A stretch of DNA of 38,563 nucleotides from Roseomonas sp. 18066 (GTDB taxonomy: Bacteria; Pseudomonadota; Alphaproteobacteria; Acetobacterales; Acetobacteraceae). Position 1 is the first letter of the stretch. Each line of letters begins with the position of its first letter. The position numbers and the translations under genes are program-made. The notes below the pieces were generated by a model. The model saw only the letters and a program-made list of their open reading frames with translations, had not been told where the DNA came from and searched no databases. Where the stretch lies: the NCBI RefSeq assembly GCF_902706185.1, contig NZ_CACSJM010000048.1, positions 1-38,563 on the forward strand, in the 5' to 3' direction. Shown here piece by piece: positions 1 to 9,580 of the stretch.

Positions 1-32
1 ACCTTATCCCCTGCCCACCTTATCCCCTGCCC
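1..32. repeat. Two tandem 16-bp units at the left edge
   Basis: The unit ACCTTATCCCCTGCCC occurs twice in a row directly before mutM. It may continue beyond the window. Each unit holds TTATCCCCT, which matches the DnaA box TTATCCACA at seven of nine positions, but two such near-matches do not make an origin. It could equally be a short expansion at a contig end. Confidence 0.7.
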
Positions 33-50
33 GCTCAAGCCTGGATCCCG

Positions 51-893
51 ATGCCCGAACTTCCCGAGGTTGAAACCGTGATGCGCGGCCTGGCCGGGCT
101 GCTGCAGGGCCGGGTGCTGACCATGGCGGCGACGCACCGCGCCGGCATGCGCTGGCCCTTCCCCCCGGGCCTGGCGCAGCGCCTGACCGGCAGCCGCGTC
201 GAAGGCTTCCGCCGCCGCGGCAAATACATGCTGATCCGCCTCTCGGGCGGCTCCTCGGTGCTGATCCACCTGGGCATGTCCGGCCGCATGGTCGCCCGCG
301 CCATCGGCGACAACGCGCCGCCGCCGCGGCACGAGCACCTGGTGATGCAGACCGATGACGGCCAGCGCATCGGCTTCGTCGATCCGCGCCGCTTCGGCAG
401 CGTCGACCTGGTGCCGACCGCGGCCGAGGACGACCACAAGCTGCTCGCCGGCATGGGCCCCGAGCCGCTGGAAGACAGCTTCACCGAAGGCGTGCTGGCC
501 TCGGCCCTGGCCGGCAAGCAGACGCCGATCAAGGCGGCGCTGCTCGACCAGCGCATCGTCGCGGGCCTGGGCAATATCTATGTCGCCGAGGCGCTGTTCC
601 GCGCCGGCATCTCCCCCCGCCGCCTGGCCGGCACCATCCCCGGCAGCCGCGCATCCCGCCTGGTGCCCGCCATCAAGGCGGTGCTGACCGAGGCCATCGA
701 GGCCGGCGGCTCGTCCCTGCGCGACTATGTGCAGACCGATGGCGAGCTCGGCAGCTTCCAGGACCGTTTCCAGGTCTATGACCGCGAGGCCGCGCCCTGC
801 CCGCTCTGCCCCGGGCCGCCGGGGTGCCTGGGCGTCTCGCGCATCGTCCAATCCGGGCGCAGCACCTTCTTCTGCGCCCGCACCCAACGCTGA
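51..893 (+). CDS. mutM: Formamidopyrimidine-DNA glycosylase (Fpg/MutM)
   Basis: Base-excision repair glycosylase and AP lyase that removes 8-oxoguanine and related oxidised purines. The protein of 280 residues begins MPELPEVET, so after Met removal the catalytic proline (P1) and glutamate (E2) are in place. The helix-two-turn-helix region around [12 protein letters not shown] (about residues 176-187) and the C-terminal zinc-finger stretch with [12 protein letters not shown] are typical, and the length is normal. The finger is odd: it keeps CPLC and the Cys of FFC, but the last Cys of the usual CxxCQR end is Thr (CARTQR). A further Cys lies in the loop after CPLC. No strong ribosome binding site is seen before the ATG. 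The enoyl-CoA hydratase gene follows after 21 bases. Confidence 0.96.
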   Translation: MPELPEVETVMRGLAGLLQGRVLTMAATHRAGMRWPFPPGLAQRLTGSRVEGFRRRGKYMLIRLSGGSSVLIHLGMSGRMVARAIGDNAPPPRHEHLVMQTDDGQRIGFVDPRRFGSVDLVPTAAEDDHKLLAGMGPEPLEDSFTEGVLASALAGKQTPIKAALLDQRIVAGLGNIYVAEALFRAGISPRRLAGTIPGSRASRLVPAIKAVLTEAIEAGGSSLRDYVQTDGELGSFQDRFQVYDREAAPCPLCPGPPGCLGVSRIVQSGRSTFFCARTQR

Positions 894-914
894 ACACCAG
901 AGGGAAAGCCGCCG

Positions 915-1688
915 ATGACGTATGAGATGATCCAGGTCGAGAATGATGGTCCCGCCGCCGTCATCCGCCTGCACCGCCCGGCCGCGCTGAACGCCCTCTG
1001 CGACCAATTGATGCAGGAGCTCGGCGCCGCGCTGCGCGCCGCGGACAGCGACCCGGCCATCGCCGCGATCATCCTGACCGGCAGCGAGAAGGCCTTCGCC
1101 GCCGGCGCCGACATCAAGGAGATGCAGGCCCGGCGCTTCCCCGACACCTATCTGAACGACTTCATCGCGGCCAGCTGGGAAGCCGTGCTGACCATCCGCA
1201 AGCCGGTGATCGCGGCCGTCTCCGGCTTCGCCCTCGGCGGCGGCTGCGAGCTGGCCATGATGTGCGACATGATCCTGGCCGCCGACAACGCCAAGTTCGG
1301 CCAGCCCGAGATCAACCTGGGCATCATCCCCGGCGCCGGCGGCAGCCAGCGCCTGACGCGGGCCATCGGCAAGTCGAAGGCGATGGAAATGGTCCTGACC
1401 GGCCGCATGATGTCCGCCGAGGAAGCCGAGCGCGCCGGCCTGGTGGCCCGGGTGGTGCCGCTGGCCGACCTGCTGCCCGAAGCCCTGAAGATCGCCACCA
1501 AGATCGCCGGCCTGTCGGCCCCGGCCGTCGCCATGGCCAAGGAAGCGGTCAACGCCGCCTTCGAGCTTCCCCTCCGTGAAGGCGTCCGACTGGAACGCCG
1601 CCTGTTCCTGGGGCTGTTCGGGACGGAAGGTCAGCAGGAAGGGATGGCGGCGTTTGTGGAGAAGAGGAAGCCTGAGTTCAAGAAGTAA
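915..1688 (+). CDS. Enoyl-CoA hydratase (crotonase family)
   Basis: Hydrates trans-2-enoyl-CoA to 3-hydroxyacyl-CoA in fatty-acid or amino-acid degradation; cytoplasmic. The 257-residue protein has the crotonase oxyanion-hole segment AAGADIKEM and the block [11 protein letters not shown]. Two glutamates, in CELAM and FGQPE, are spaced 20 residues apart like the catalytic E144 and E164 of rat mitochondrial crotonase. The sequence [12 protein letters not shown] follows. GAGGGAAA about 8 bases before the ATG is a good ribosome binding site. In many alphaproteobacteria a crotonase gene lies between mutM and rpsT-dnaA; here mgtE and the ugp operon separate it from rpsT. The exact acyl substrate cannot be told from sequence. 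Confidence 0.93.
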   Translation: MTYEMIQVENDGPAAVIRLHRPAALNALCDQLMQELGAALRAADSDPAIAAIILTGSEKAFAAGADIKEMQARRFPDTYLNDFIAASWEAVLTIRKPVIAAVSGFALGGGCELAMMCDMILAADNAKFGQPEINLGIIPGAGGSQRLTRAIGKSKAMEMVLTGRMMSAEEAERAGLVARVVPLADLLPEALKIATKIAGLSAPAVAMAKEAVNAAFELPLREGVRLERRLFLGLFGTEGQQEGMAAFVEKRKPEFKK

Positions 1689-1700
1689 GATAGACAAAGA

Positions 1701-1736
1701 CCAGGGGAATGAATTCCCCTGGACCCCTTCTTTTTT
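1701..1736 (+). terminator. Terminator for the hydratase gene (copy A left end)
   Basis: CCAGGGGAA and TTCCCCTGG form a stem around a short TGAA loop. It is followed by ACCCCTTC and six T. The first G-block could instead pair with the second C-block, which would put the T-run directly after the stem. It lies 13 bases after the stop codon. Confidence 0.8.
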
Positions 1737-1892
1737 CTGTCAGACTGCCGTGTCCACGTGACGACAGTACGTGAAACGGCCCAGCAGCAGCGCGACCTGT
1801 GAGCATGCGCTGATTTTGTGAAAATGCGTCCCGCCTTGATACCCTGGTGTGGGTGCCGGTGAGGCGCTGGTCTGGCATAGGCCGGTGATCAG

Positions 1893-1929
1893 AAAAAAGA
1901 TGGGGGTCTGGGGGAATTCATTCCCCCAG
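1893..1929 (-). terminator. Terminator for mgtE (copy A right end)
   Basis: On the minus strand the stem built on GGGGGAA/TTCCCCC is followed by AGACCCCCATC and six T. It lies 25 bases downstream of the mgtE stop codon. Confidence 0.8.
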
Positions 1930-1954
1930 CCTGCCGATCGCTTCTCTGCAAACC

Positions 1955-3328
1955 CTAAAGAAGCGTCCCTCCGAGGATCACTGTCGCCACGCTGAAGTAG
2001 ATGACGAGCCCCGTCACATCGACCAGCGTCGCGACGAAGGGGGCCGAGGCGCTGGCGGGGTCGAAGCCGGCGCGTTTCAGCAGGAAGGGCAGCATCGACC
2101 CGGCCAGCGAGCCGAACAGCACGATGCCCACCAGCCCCACCCCCACGGTCAGCGCCACCAGCAGGTAGTGCGGGCCGTAGTCGTAGAAGCCGGCCCATTG
2201 CCAGGCCAGCAGCCGCCCGGCGCCGAGCACGCCGAGCATGGCGCCCAGCGTCAGGCCGGTGGGGAGTTCCCGCAAAGCCACGCGCCACCAGTCGGTCAGG
2301 CGGACCTGGCCCAGGGCCAAAGCGCGGATCAGCAGCGACGTCGCCTGGCTGCCGGAATTGCCGCCGGAGCTCATGATCAGCGGGATGAACAGGGTGAGGA
2401 CGATGGCCTTCTCCAGCTGGTCCTCGAAATGCTGCATGGCGCTGGCGGTCAGCATCTCGCCCAGCAGCAGGATGCAGAGCCAGCCGGCGCGCTTGCGGAT
2501 CATCTCCAGGAAGCCGATGCGGAGGTAGGGCTGGCCGAGGCTTTCCATGCCGCCGAAGCGCTGGGCGTCCTCGGTGCCCTTGTCGATCACCGCGTCCAGC
2601 ACGTCGTCCACGGTGACGATGCCCAGCACCTGGCGGCGGGCATCGACCACGGGCACGGCCAGCAGGTCGTGGCGGGCGAAGAGGCGGGCGACCTCGGCGC
2701 GGGGGGTGCTGACGGCGACGGTGACCGGCTCGCGCGGCAGGGCCAGGTCGATGACCTTCTGCGGGCCTTCGCCGGTGATCAGCCGGCGCAGCGAGATGGT
2801 GCGCAGCAGCGCGCCGCTGGCCGGGTCCAGCAGGTACAGCGCGTAGATGGTCTCCCGCGTCCGCTCGACGGCGCGCAGATGCGCCAGGGCCTCGGCCACG
2901 GTGACCGTCGCCGGCAGGCTGACGAATTCGGTGGTCATCAGGCTGCCGGCGCTGCCTTCCGGATAGGCCAGCAGGGCGCGCAGGCTGGAGGCCGGCTCCG
3001 GCTCCAGCGGGCGCAGCAGCGCCTCGCGCCGGTCGGGCGGCAGCTCGCGCAGCACGTCGGCGGCGCGGTCGGCCGACATGTCGACCAGCAGCCGGGCGGC
3101 GGCGGGCCCGGGCAGGGCCAGCAGCAGCGCGCCGGCCCGGCTAAGCTCGGGGTGGTCGAAGGCCTCGACGCGGCGGTCGGCGGGCAGGCGCGCCAGCGCC
3201 GTGGCGGCCTCCTCGGGCGGCATCTCGTTGAGGAACTCGACGAGGTCGGCGGCATGGCCCGTGGCGAGGGCGCCGAGGCCACGGCGCGCCACGGCCTCCG
3301 CCGGGAAGTCGGGGGGGGTTTGAAGCAT
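1955..3328 (-). CDS. mgtE: Magnesium transporter MgtE
   Basis: Mg2+ channel/transporter of the inner membrane that acts as a dimer. From the ATG at 3328 the protein has 457 residues, the usual family length. In order it shows an N-terminal superhelical MgtE_N domain (repeats like LARLPADRRVEAF and LRELPPDRREALL), two CBS motifs (residues about 130-250, including GSLMTTEFVSLP and AVPVVDARRQVLGIVTVDDVLD), and a C-terminal domain of about five membrane helices with SSGGNSGSQATSL and PFVATLVDVTGLVIYF, where the Asp is the expected pore ligand. The reading frame is open 13 codons further up to a GTG at 3367, but AGGTGAG just before the ATG at 3328 favours the shorter form. The CBS domains usually sense cytosolic Mg2+. 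No M-box riboswitch was recognised upstream. Confidence 0.95.
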   Translation of the reverse strand: MLQTPPDFPAEAVARRGLGALATGHAADLVEFLNEMPPEEAATALARLPADRRVEAFDHPELSRAGALLLALPGPAAARLLVDMSADRAADVLRELPPDRREALLRPLEPEPASSLRALLAYPEGSAGSLMTTEFVSLPATVTVAEALAHLRAVERTRETIYALYLLDPASGALLRTISLRRLITGEGPQKVIDLALPREPVTVAVSTPRAEVARLFARHDLLAVPVVDARRQVLGIVTVDDVLDAVIDKGTEDAQRFGGMESLGQPYLRIGFLEMIRKRAGWLCILLLGEMLTASAMQHFEDQLEKAIVLTLFIPLIMSSGGNSGSQATSLLIRALALGQVRLTDWWRVALRELPTGLTLGAMLGVLGAGRLLAWQWAGFYDYGPHYLLVALTVGVGLVGIVLFGSLAGSMLPFLLKRAGFDPASASAPFVATLVDVTGLVIYFSVATVILGGTLL

Positions 3329-3425
3329 GGGCTCACCTGCTGCGTCCGCGTCCTTGGCGGCGCGCACGGTGGGCCGGTCCTGGCTCAGCGCGTGCGGGTC
3401 GTCTCTGGCGCGGACAATCGAGAGT

Positions 3426-3449
3426 GACTGTCGCTGGGACTGTCGCTGG
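3426..3449. repeat. 12-bp tandem repeat upstream of mgtE
   Basis: GACTGTCGCTGG occurs twice without a gap, about 100 bases before the mgtE start. It could be a protein-binding repeat or chance. The rest of 3329-3629 holds no convincing gene. It contains the terminator of the phosphodiesterase gene and a degenerate GGGAATGAATTCGCGCCC (3565-3582) that resembles the end hairpin of the repeat family without its T-run. Confidence 0.5.
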
Positions 3450-3592
3450 GCATGATTCGGAAGGGTTCCTGGGAAGCGGCGCGCCGCGGGGGGCGTGCCG
3501 CGCGGCCGAGATGCGCCTTGCTCACGGCTCCGTCAAGCAGGATCGCCGGGGCCTCTGGGGCGTCGGGAATGAATTCGCGCCCATGCGCGGAA

Positions 3593-3622
3593 CGGGCGGC
3601 GGGAGGGGTCCCCCGCCGCCCG
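3593..3622 (-). terminator. GC hairpin after the ugp operon
   Basis: GGGCGGCGGG (3594-3603) pairs perfectly with CCCGCCGCCC (3612-3621) around an 8-base loop. It starts 7 bases after the phosphodiesterase stop on the minus strand. There is no T-run, so termination may need a factor, or the hairpin may protect the mRNA end. Confidence 0.6.
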
Positions 3623-3629
3623 GGACAGG

Positions 3630-4481
3630 TCAGGCGGCGACCGGCTTGTGGTCGCCGTAGATATGCGGCAGCAGGCCGATGTCATGCGGCGCCAGGCCGT
3701 CGAGGACGCGGATGCGGCTCTCGTGCCGGCCATCCTCGTGCAGCAGGTGCTCGACATAGCCGAGGCGCTTGTCGCCCACCTTGGGCTGCCAGGTGTCGCC
3801 GACGAAGAAGGCGACGGCCGGCGCCCAGATCTGCCGGATGCCTTCGACCACGCCGCGATCCTGCGCCTGGTGGACATGGCCGGAGGCGACGAAGGCGACG
3901 TCGTGGCGGGTCAGCAGGTCGACCAGGCGGGCGCGCGGCGCCGGCAGCACCGACCAGTAGGTCGGGTGCTGCTCGGCCATGGTCACCTCGCAGAGCGGCT
4001 TGTGCTGGAAGATCGCGACCCGGCGACCCCCGGCATTCGCCAGCGCTTCCTCCAGGAAAGCAAACTGCGCCTCGGCCTCGGGCAGCTCGGTGCCCATGAT
4101 CAGCGTGTTCAGGCCGATCAGGCGCCAGCCCGGCACGTCCTGCAGGAAGTGGCCCGGGTTGAAATGGCGCTGCCAGCGGGCCAGGCGCTCGGCATTGGCG
4201 GGGGTGGAGCCCGCCAGCGCCGGGTCGTTGCCGATGTCGTGGTTGCCCGGCACCGCCTGCCAGCCGAGGCCGAGCCCGTCCAGCGTGGCGGCGGCGAAGG
4301 CCAGGTCGTCCTCGCCGGCGGCGTCCAGCTGCTCGCCATGCGCCGAGACATCGCCGGTGTGGATCACCAGGTCCGGCGCCTCGGCCAGCAGATGCGTCGC
4401 CAGGGCGTCGAAATTGGCGGTGAAGCCGTCATGCCGGCGCGACAGGTGGGTGTCGCTGATCTGGGCCAGGGTGAAGGGCAT
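3630..4481 (-). CDS. Calcineurin-like metallophosphodiesterase
   Basis: Predicted binuclear-metal phosphodiesterase of the class III/GpdQ type, 283 residues. All metal motifs are visible in order: DTH (residues 10-12), GD in HTGDVSAHG, GNHD, the single His of FQHKP, and GHVH. No signal peptide is seen, so it should be cytoplasmic. It is the last gene of the ugp-type operon, starting 4 bases after the binding-protein stop. Enterobacterial ugp operons end in ugpQ, a glycerophosphodiester phosphodiesterase of a different fold, so an analogous job on imported glycerophosphodiesters is a reasonable inference. A cyclic-nucleotide phosphodiesterase (CpdA-like) is the main alternative; sequence alone does not settle it. 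Confidence 0.85.
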   Translation of the reverse strand: MPFTLAQISDTHLSRRHDGFTANFDALATHLLAEAPDLVIHTGDVSAHGEQLDAAGEDDLAFAAATLDGLGLGWQAVPGNHDIGNDPALAGSTPANAERLARWQRHFNPGHFLQDVPGWRLIGLNTLIMGTELPEAEAQFAFLEEALANAGGRRVAIFQHKPLCEVTMAEQHPTYWSVLPAPRARLVDLLTRHDVAFVASGHVHQAQDRGVVEGIRQIWAPAVAFFVGDTWQPKVGDKRLGYVEHLLHEDGRHESRIRVLDGLAPHDIGLLPHIYGDHKPVAA

Positions 4482-4485
4482 CGGA

Positions 4486-5775
4486 TCAGGACTTCCGCGG
4501 CAGCAGGCGGCGCACCTCGGCGGCCATCTCGGCCTGGACCACGGCCGGCGTCGCGCGCTGCTCGACGATGCGGGCCAGGTTGTCGACCATGGTCTGGGTC
4601 ACGCGGACGCTGTTGCTGCCCGGGAAGGCGTACCAGGGGATCGAGATCGGCAGCTGGCGCACCGCCGGCATGAACAGCGGGTTCTCGCGGTAGAAGGCGC
4701 CGAGATGCTTCGGCTCGTCGATCGCCAGCTGGTTGCAGGGCAGGTAGCCGGTGTTCTGCACCATCATCGCCTGGCCCTCGGGGCCGGTGGAGTAGCGCAG
4801 GAACTTCCAGGCGGCGGCGCGCTTGGCGGGGTCCTTGGCGGTCAGCATGCCGGCGGCGCCGCCGGTCGGCAGGCGGCCCTTCTGCGCGTCGATCACCGGC
4901 ATCTCGGTGGTGCGCAGCTCGAAGGTCTTGCCGACGCTGGCGACCGCGCCGCGGACCTGGGCGGTGGTCTGGAAGATCATGCCCAGCTTGCCGGCGGCGA
5001 AGGCCTGGCGGGCGGCCGGCGCGGTCAGGTTGGGCATGCCGCCCTGCTTGACCATGCGGTCGATCAGGGTCAGGGCGCCCAGGCCCTCGGGGCCGGCGAA
5101 GCCGACATCGCTCTCATCGGCGTTCAGCATGCGGCCGCCATGGCCGAACAGCAGCGCGCTGAACATCCAGTCGTCGCCCGACCAGGTGAACCACATGCCC
5201 TCGACGCCGTCGCCGAGCTTGTCGATCTTGGCGGCGAGCTCGAGCACGCCGTTCCAGTCCTTGGGGAAGTTCTCCGGGTCGCCGCCGGCGCGCTTCACCA
5301 GGTCGGCATTGTAGTAGCAGACCGGGTTGGAGGCGGCGTAGGCCAGGCCCGACTGCATGCCGCCGAAATGCGCCAGCTGCAGCAGGTTGGGGGTGTAGCC
5401 CTGCTGCGCCGGGTTGCCTTCCTGGGCCAGCAGCGGCGTCAGGTCCTGGGCGATGCCGCGCTCGGCGAAGACGCGGAGCCGGTTGAAGCCCTGGTAGGAC
5501 AGGTCGGGCAGCTGGTTGGTCGTCGCCTGGCGCAGGATCAGCTGCGCGCCTTCCTCGTAGTTGGGCGTGGTGACGAAGTTCACCTTGATGCCCGGCTCCT
5601 GCCTGGCGAAGCCGGCCAGGATCGCGTCGTAGCTGTCCTTGTAGATGTAGGGCTGGGCGTAATGCACCGTGATCTCGGTGCTGCCCTGGGCGCGCAGGAC
5701 GCGCGGGGCGGCGAGCGCGCCGATGGCGGCGCCGGCGGAGAGCAGCGCCGCGCGGCGCGAGAAGGTGGTGTTCAT
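4486..5775 (-). CDS. ugpB: Extracellular solute-binding protein, family 1 (UgpB-like)
   Basis: Periplasmic binding protein that delivers a sugar or glycerol-phosphate-type ligand to the permeases encoded upstream. It has 429 residues. The N-terminus carries an SRRAALL twin-arginine-like motif, a hydrophobic stretch and a probable signal cleavage near LRAQG, suggesting Tat export. The mature part has the family 1 layout, with a TTNQLPDLSYQGFNRL segment and PTGGAAGMLTAKDPAKRAAAWKFLRY near the C-terminal domain. Gene order on the minus strand is ATPase, permease, permease, binding protein, phosphodiesterase, with short gaps or overlaps, so all are probably one mRNA. The UgpB name rests on family resemblance and the phosphodiesterase neighbour; the ligand is unproven. 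Confidence 0.85.
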   Translation of the reverse strand: MNTTFSRRAALLSAGAAIGALAAPRVLRAQGSTEITVHYAQPYIYKDSYDAILAGFARQEPGIKVNFVTTPNYEEGAQLILRQATTNQLPDLSYQGFNRLRVFAERGIAQDLTPLLAQEGNPAQQGYTPNLLQLAHFGGMQSGLAYAASNPVCYYNADLVKRAGGDPENFPKDWNGVLELAAKIDKLGDGVEGMWFTWSGDDWMFSALLFGHGGRMLNADESDVGFAGPEGLGALTLIDRMVKQGGMPNLTAPAARQAFAAGKLGMIFQTTAQVRGAVASVGKTFELRTTEMPVIDAQKGRLPTGGAAGMLTAKDPAKRAAAWKFLRYSTGPEGQAMMVQNTGYLPCNQLAIDEPKHLGAFYRENPLFMPAVRQLPISIPWYAFPGSNSVRVTQTMVDNLARIVEQRATPAVVQAEMAAEVRRLLPRKS

Positions 5776-5805
5776 TGGGGGTAGCTCCGGATCAGCCGCA
5801 AGGGA

Positions 5806-6660
5806 TCAACCCTTGAGGCCGGTTGTCGCGATGCCTTCGACGAAGCGCCGCTGCGCCAGGAGGAAGGCCAGAACCAGGGGGGTGGTCATGATCACGGCGG
5901 CCGCCATCAGCGCGCCGAAATCGTCGTCGCCCTCGGTCGTGCGGAAGAACAGGACGCCCAGCGCCGGGGTGGCATGGGCCGGGCTGTTGACCACGATCAG
6001 CGGCCAGAACAGGTCGTTCCAATGGGCCACCACCGAGAAGATCGCGAAGGCGGTGGCGGCCGGCCAGGCATTGGGCAGCACCACGCGCCAGACGATGGCC
6101 ATCTCGCCCATGCCGTCCAGGCGGGCGGCATGGATCAGGTCGTCCGGCAGCGACTTGAAGAACTGCCGGAACAGGAAGATGGCGAAGACCGAGATGGTCG
6201 AGGGCGCGATCAGCGCCGTGTAGGTGTCGAGCATGCCCAGCGCGCTGAGCCCGGCATAGAGCGGCAGGGCCGGCACATGCGGCGGCACCAGCAGGCCCAG
6301 CATGACGGCGCCCAGCAGCAGCTCCCGCCCGCGGAACTCGAGTTTTGCGAGCGCATAGCCGGCGGGAATCGCGAAGAGCAGCTGAAAGACGAGAATACCG
6401 CCGCAGACGACGACGCCGTTCCACAGGTACAGAAGAACCGGCAGCCGCTCGAAGACGGTGCCGAAGTTCTGCACCACCCACAGGCGCTTGGGCAGCAGGT
6501 TCAGGGTGGCGGCGAAGATCTCGTCGGCCGGCTTCAGGCTGGCCGAGACCATCCAGATATAGGGCAGCAGCAGCAGCAGCCCGAGCAGGCCCAGGACCGC
6601 CAGGCGCGGCAGGTCGCGCGCCCAAGAAACGTCCCCTGGGGAGATGTCGCGCTCAACCAT
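5806..6660 (-). CDS. ugpE: ABC transporter permease (UgpE/MalG-like)
   Basis: Second inner-membrane permease of the import system, 284 residues with about six hydrophobic helices. The cytoplasmic coupling loop (EAA motif) is AARLDGMGEMAIVWRVVLPNAWPA near residues 180-205, which is diagnostic for binding-protein-dependent permeases. It carries the MalG-type C-terminal end FVEGIATTGLKG. Its start overlaps the end of the other permease gene by 8 bases, indicating translational coupling. It precedes the binding-protein gene by 30 bases. Confidence 0.9.
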   Translation of the reverse strand: MVERDISPGDVSWARDLPRLAVLGLLGLLLLLPYIWMVSASLKPADEIFAATLNLLPKRLWVVQNFGTVFERLPVLLYLWNGVVVCGGILVFQLLFAIPAGYALAKLEFRGRELLLGAVMLGLLVPPHVPALPLYAGLSALGMLDTYTALIAPSTISVFAIFLFRQFFKSLPDDLIHAARLDGMGEMAIVWRVVLPNAWPAATAFAIFSVVAHWNDLFWPLIVVNSPAHATPALGVLFFRTTEGDDDFGALMAAAVIMTTPLVLAFLLAQRRFVEGIATTGLKG

Positions 6661-7592
6661 AATGCACCCGCTTGTCGAGGACCCGGGTCTGCAGCCACAT
6701 CAGCGCCAGCACGATGGCCAGGAAGACCAGGGTGATGGCCGCCGAATAGCCCAGGCGGAAAAAGGTGAAGCCTTCCTGGTACATGGTGTGCAGCAGCACC
6801 TCGGAGGCCTTGTTCGGCCCGCCCTGGGTCAGCACCTTCACCGTGTCGAAGACCCGCACCGAGCGGATCATGGTGATGGTCAGCACGAAGAGCGTGGTGG
6901 GGCCGAGCAGCGGCCAGGTGACCAGGCGGAAGCGCGACCAGGCCGACTGCGCGCCATCGACCTCGGCCGCCGCGTAGAGCTCGCGCGGGATGGCGGTCAG
7001 CCCGGCCAGGAACAGCACCAGGTTGAAGCCGAGATTCTCCCAGATGCCGATGCCGGCCAGCGACCACATGACCATCGAGCTGTCCGACAGCCAGGCGGGG
7101 CCGGCGATGCCGAGCTGGCGCAGCATGCCGTTCAGCGGGCCGATGGTCGGGTGCAGCAGGTATTGCCAGGCCGAGGCCATGGCCACCGTCAGCGACACCA
7201 CGGGCAGGAAGAAGACGGCGCGGAACAGGGTGCGGCCGCGCACCCCCGCCTCGATCAGCAGGGCGATGACGAGCGCGCCGAAGATCGAGCCCGGGGTCAC
7301 CACGCCGACATAGAAGACGGTGTTGACGAAGGACTGGCGGAAGCCGCGATCGGTCCAGAGCTCGGCGAAGTTCTCCAGCCCGATCCAGCGGATGCTGTCG
7401 TTGCCGAGCTCGTAATCGGTGAAGGCCAGGGCGACGGCCGCCAGGGTCGGCAGCAGCAGCAGCAAAAGATAAGAAAGAATCGCCGGCAGGCTGAGCGCCC
7501 AGGCGGTGATGGCCTCGCTGCGGGCATGGCGCGCGGCCGGCGTCGCCTTGGCGGGCGCCGGCCTTGGCGCGACGGGCAGGCCGAAGGTCGCG

Positions 7593-7600
<8 letters not shown>
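6653..7600 (-). CDS. ugpA: ABC transporter permease (UgpA/MalF-like)
   Basis: First inner-membrane permease, 315 residues. A cytoplasmic N-terminus of about 30 residues is followed by a first helix (LSLPAILSYLLLLLLPTLAAVALAF, split by no break) and about five more. The EAA loop is AAAEVDGAQSAWSRFRLVTWPLLGP near residues 215-240. It overlaps the ATPase gene by 8 bases on one side and the second permease gene by 8 bases on the other, so the three are tightly coupled. It pairs with the UgpE-like subunit as a heterodimer. Confidence 0.9.
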
Positions 7601-8729
<1,129 letters not shown>

Positions 8730-9065
8730 CCGGCGCCCCTTCTCTGTCGCGGGGGCCTCTACGGGCAGGGCATGACGGGGCCGTGCCGGTTCAGAGAAGC
8801 TTTCGTTGCATTCCGGTTCCGCAAGCCCTAAGCCGGGCCCGCGGCAAGGCCTGGCGGCCGGCCCCGCGCGCCAGACACCCCCGAGTCCTGCCGCAAGGCA
8901 CGGTTTCGGTGGCCAGGCGCCAGGGGGCATGGGCGCCATGCATTGACTCTGCGCGTCGCGGCCGGGTAGAAACCGCGCCTTCCCGCTCGGAGCCATGGGG
9001 AGCCCTTCTGGGGCAAACGGTGGCTGCGCGCTCCTGAGACACAGACGACTGGTTCGAAACACGCC
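8730..9065. other. Divergent intergenic region between the ugp operon and rpsT
   Basis: This stretch of 336 bases separates two divergent transcription units. It holds the rpsT promoter (8943-8972). On the minus strand no confident -35/-10 pair for the ugp operon was found, and no Pho-box-like direct repeats were seen. No small gene is supported. Confidence 0.6.
8943..8972 (+). promoter_or_regulatory. Probable sigma-70 promoter of rpsT
   Basis: TTGACT (8943-8948), an 18-base spacer and TAGAAA (8967-8972) give a near-consensus housekeeping promoter. Transcription would start near 8979, leaving a leader of about 85 bases before rpsT. Confidence 0.7.
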
Positions 9066-9344
9066 ATGGCGAATACGGCTTCCGCGCGCAAGCGCATCCG
9101 GCAGACGGCCACTCGCAACGAGCGCAATCGCGCCCGTCGCTCGCGGGTGAGCACCTTCCTCACCAAGGTCGAGAAGGCCATCTCGAGCGGCGACAAGGTC
9201 GCTGCCCAGGCCGCCTTCAAGGACGCGCAGCCGGAATACCAGCGCGCCGTGACCAAGGGCATCGTCCACCTGAACACGGTGGCCCGTAAGCTGTCCCGCC
9301 TGTCCGCCCGCATCAAGGCGCTGGGCGCTCCGGCCCAGGCCTGA
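9066..9344 (+). CDS. rpsT: 30S ribosomal protein S20
   Basis: Small-subunit protein that binds 16S rRNA, 92 residues, very basic and helical. [21 protein letters not shown] is the standard N-terminus, and residues 40-85 ([18 protein letters not shown] onward, with [20 protein letters not shown]) match the family. The length is normal. It has its own promoter and is followed by hairpins, then dnaA; rpsT next to dnaA is a common alphaproteobacterial order. No strong Shine-Dalgarno is seen, which is not rare for S20 genes that control their own translation. Confidence 0.97.
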   Translation: MANTASARKRIRQTATRNERNRARRSRVSTFLTKVEKAISSGDKVAAQAAFKDAQPEYQRAVTKGIVHLNTVARKLSRLSARIKALGAPAQA

Positions 9345-9358
9345 GCCAGGGCTGCTCG

Positions 9359-9430
9359 CCCCGCCGCACGGCGGGGTGACCGGCGGATCCTGTGTTCTCG
9401 CTAAGAACCCGTTGCGCCGAAGGCGCAGCG
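9359..9430 (+). terminator. Hairpins following rpsT
   Basis: Two stems follow the stop codon: CCCCGCCG/CGGCGGGG (9359-9376), and CGTTGCGCC/GGCGCAGCG around GAA (9410-9430, one G-T pair). Neither has a T-run, so this is a weak or factor-dependent terminator at best. Confidence 0.45.
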
Positions 9431-9551
9431 GGGGATAGCCTTCCAGAACCAGTTTCCGCTCCAGAGTACCCAATTACATCTTGGCATTACCGTTCGCCTT
9501 CGGGCGTCGGGTTCAATTCTTTGAATCCGGCATCGAGAGCGGATCGGTGAT

Positions 9552-9580
9552 TTGCGTCTTGTTTTCCGGCGCGCTGTAAT
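9552..9580 (+). promoter_or_regulatory. Probable dnaA promoter
   Basis: TTGCGT (9552-9557), a 17-base spacer and TGTAAT (9575-9580) lie in the least GC-rich stretch of the region. The start would be near 9587, giving a leader of about 135 bases. The leader contains small hairpins (CCTGCC/GGCAGG at 9599-9617, CCCC/GGGG followed by TTGCTTT near 9675-9690). No consensus DnaA box was found in 9345-9721, and no gene is seen there. Confidence 0.55.

Larger units (their letters stand above)
1701..1929 (+). repeat. Composite intergenic repeat, copy A
   Basis: This fills the gap between the convergent hydratase and mgtE genes. The left end is a hairpin with core GGGGAATGAATTCCCC followed by GGACCCC and a T-run. 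The right end is the same unit inverted (core GGGGGAATTCATTCCCCC preceded by AAAAAAGATGGGGGT). Between them lie a conserved block starting CAGACTGCCGTGTCCACGTG, a hairpin CAGCGC...GCGCTG followed by ATTTTGT (about 1790-1820), and a segment ending GGCCGGTGATCAG. Copies B (11250-11489) and C (20127-20341, inverted) share all of these parts. No coding sense is seen. The most economical role is a bidirectional terminator carried as one unit. Confidence 0.88.

Noticed and set aside
1701..1929. A coding insertion sequence or small gene inside the repeat elements
   Set aside because: No frame is conserved among the three copies, and frames crossing them are extensions of neighbouring gene shadows.
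3329..3629. M-box magnesium riboswitch upstream of mgtE
   Set aside because: No conserved M-box core could be recognised; the region holds a terminator hairpin and a 12-bp tandem repeat.
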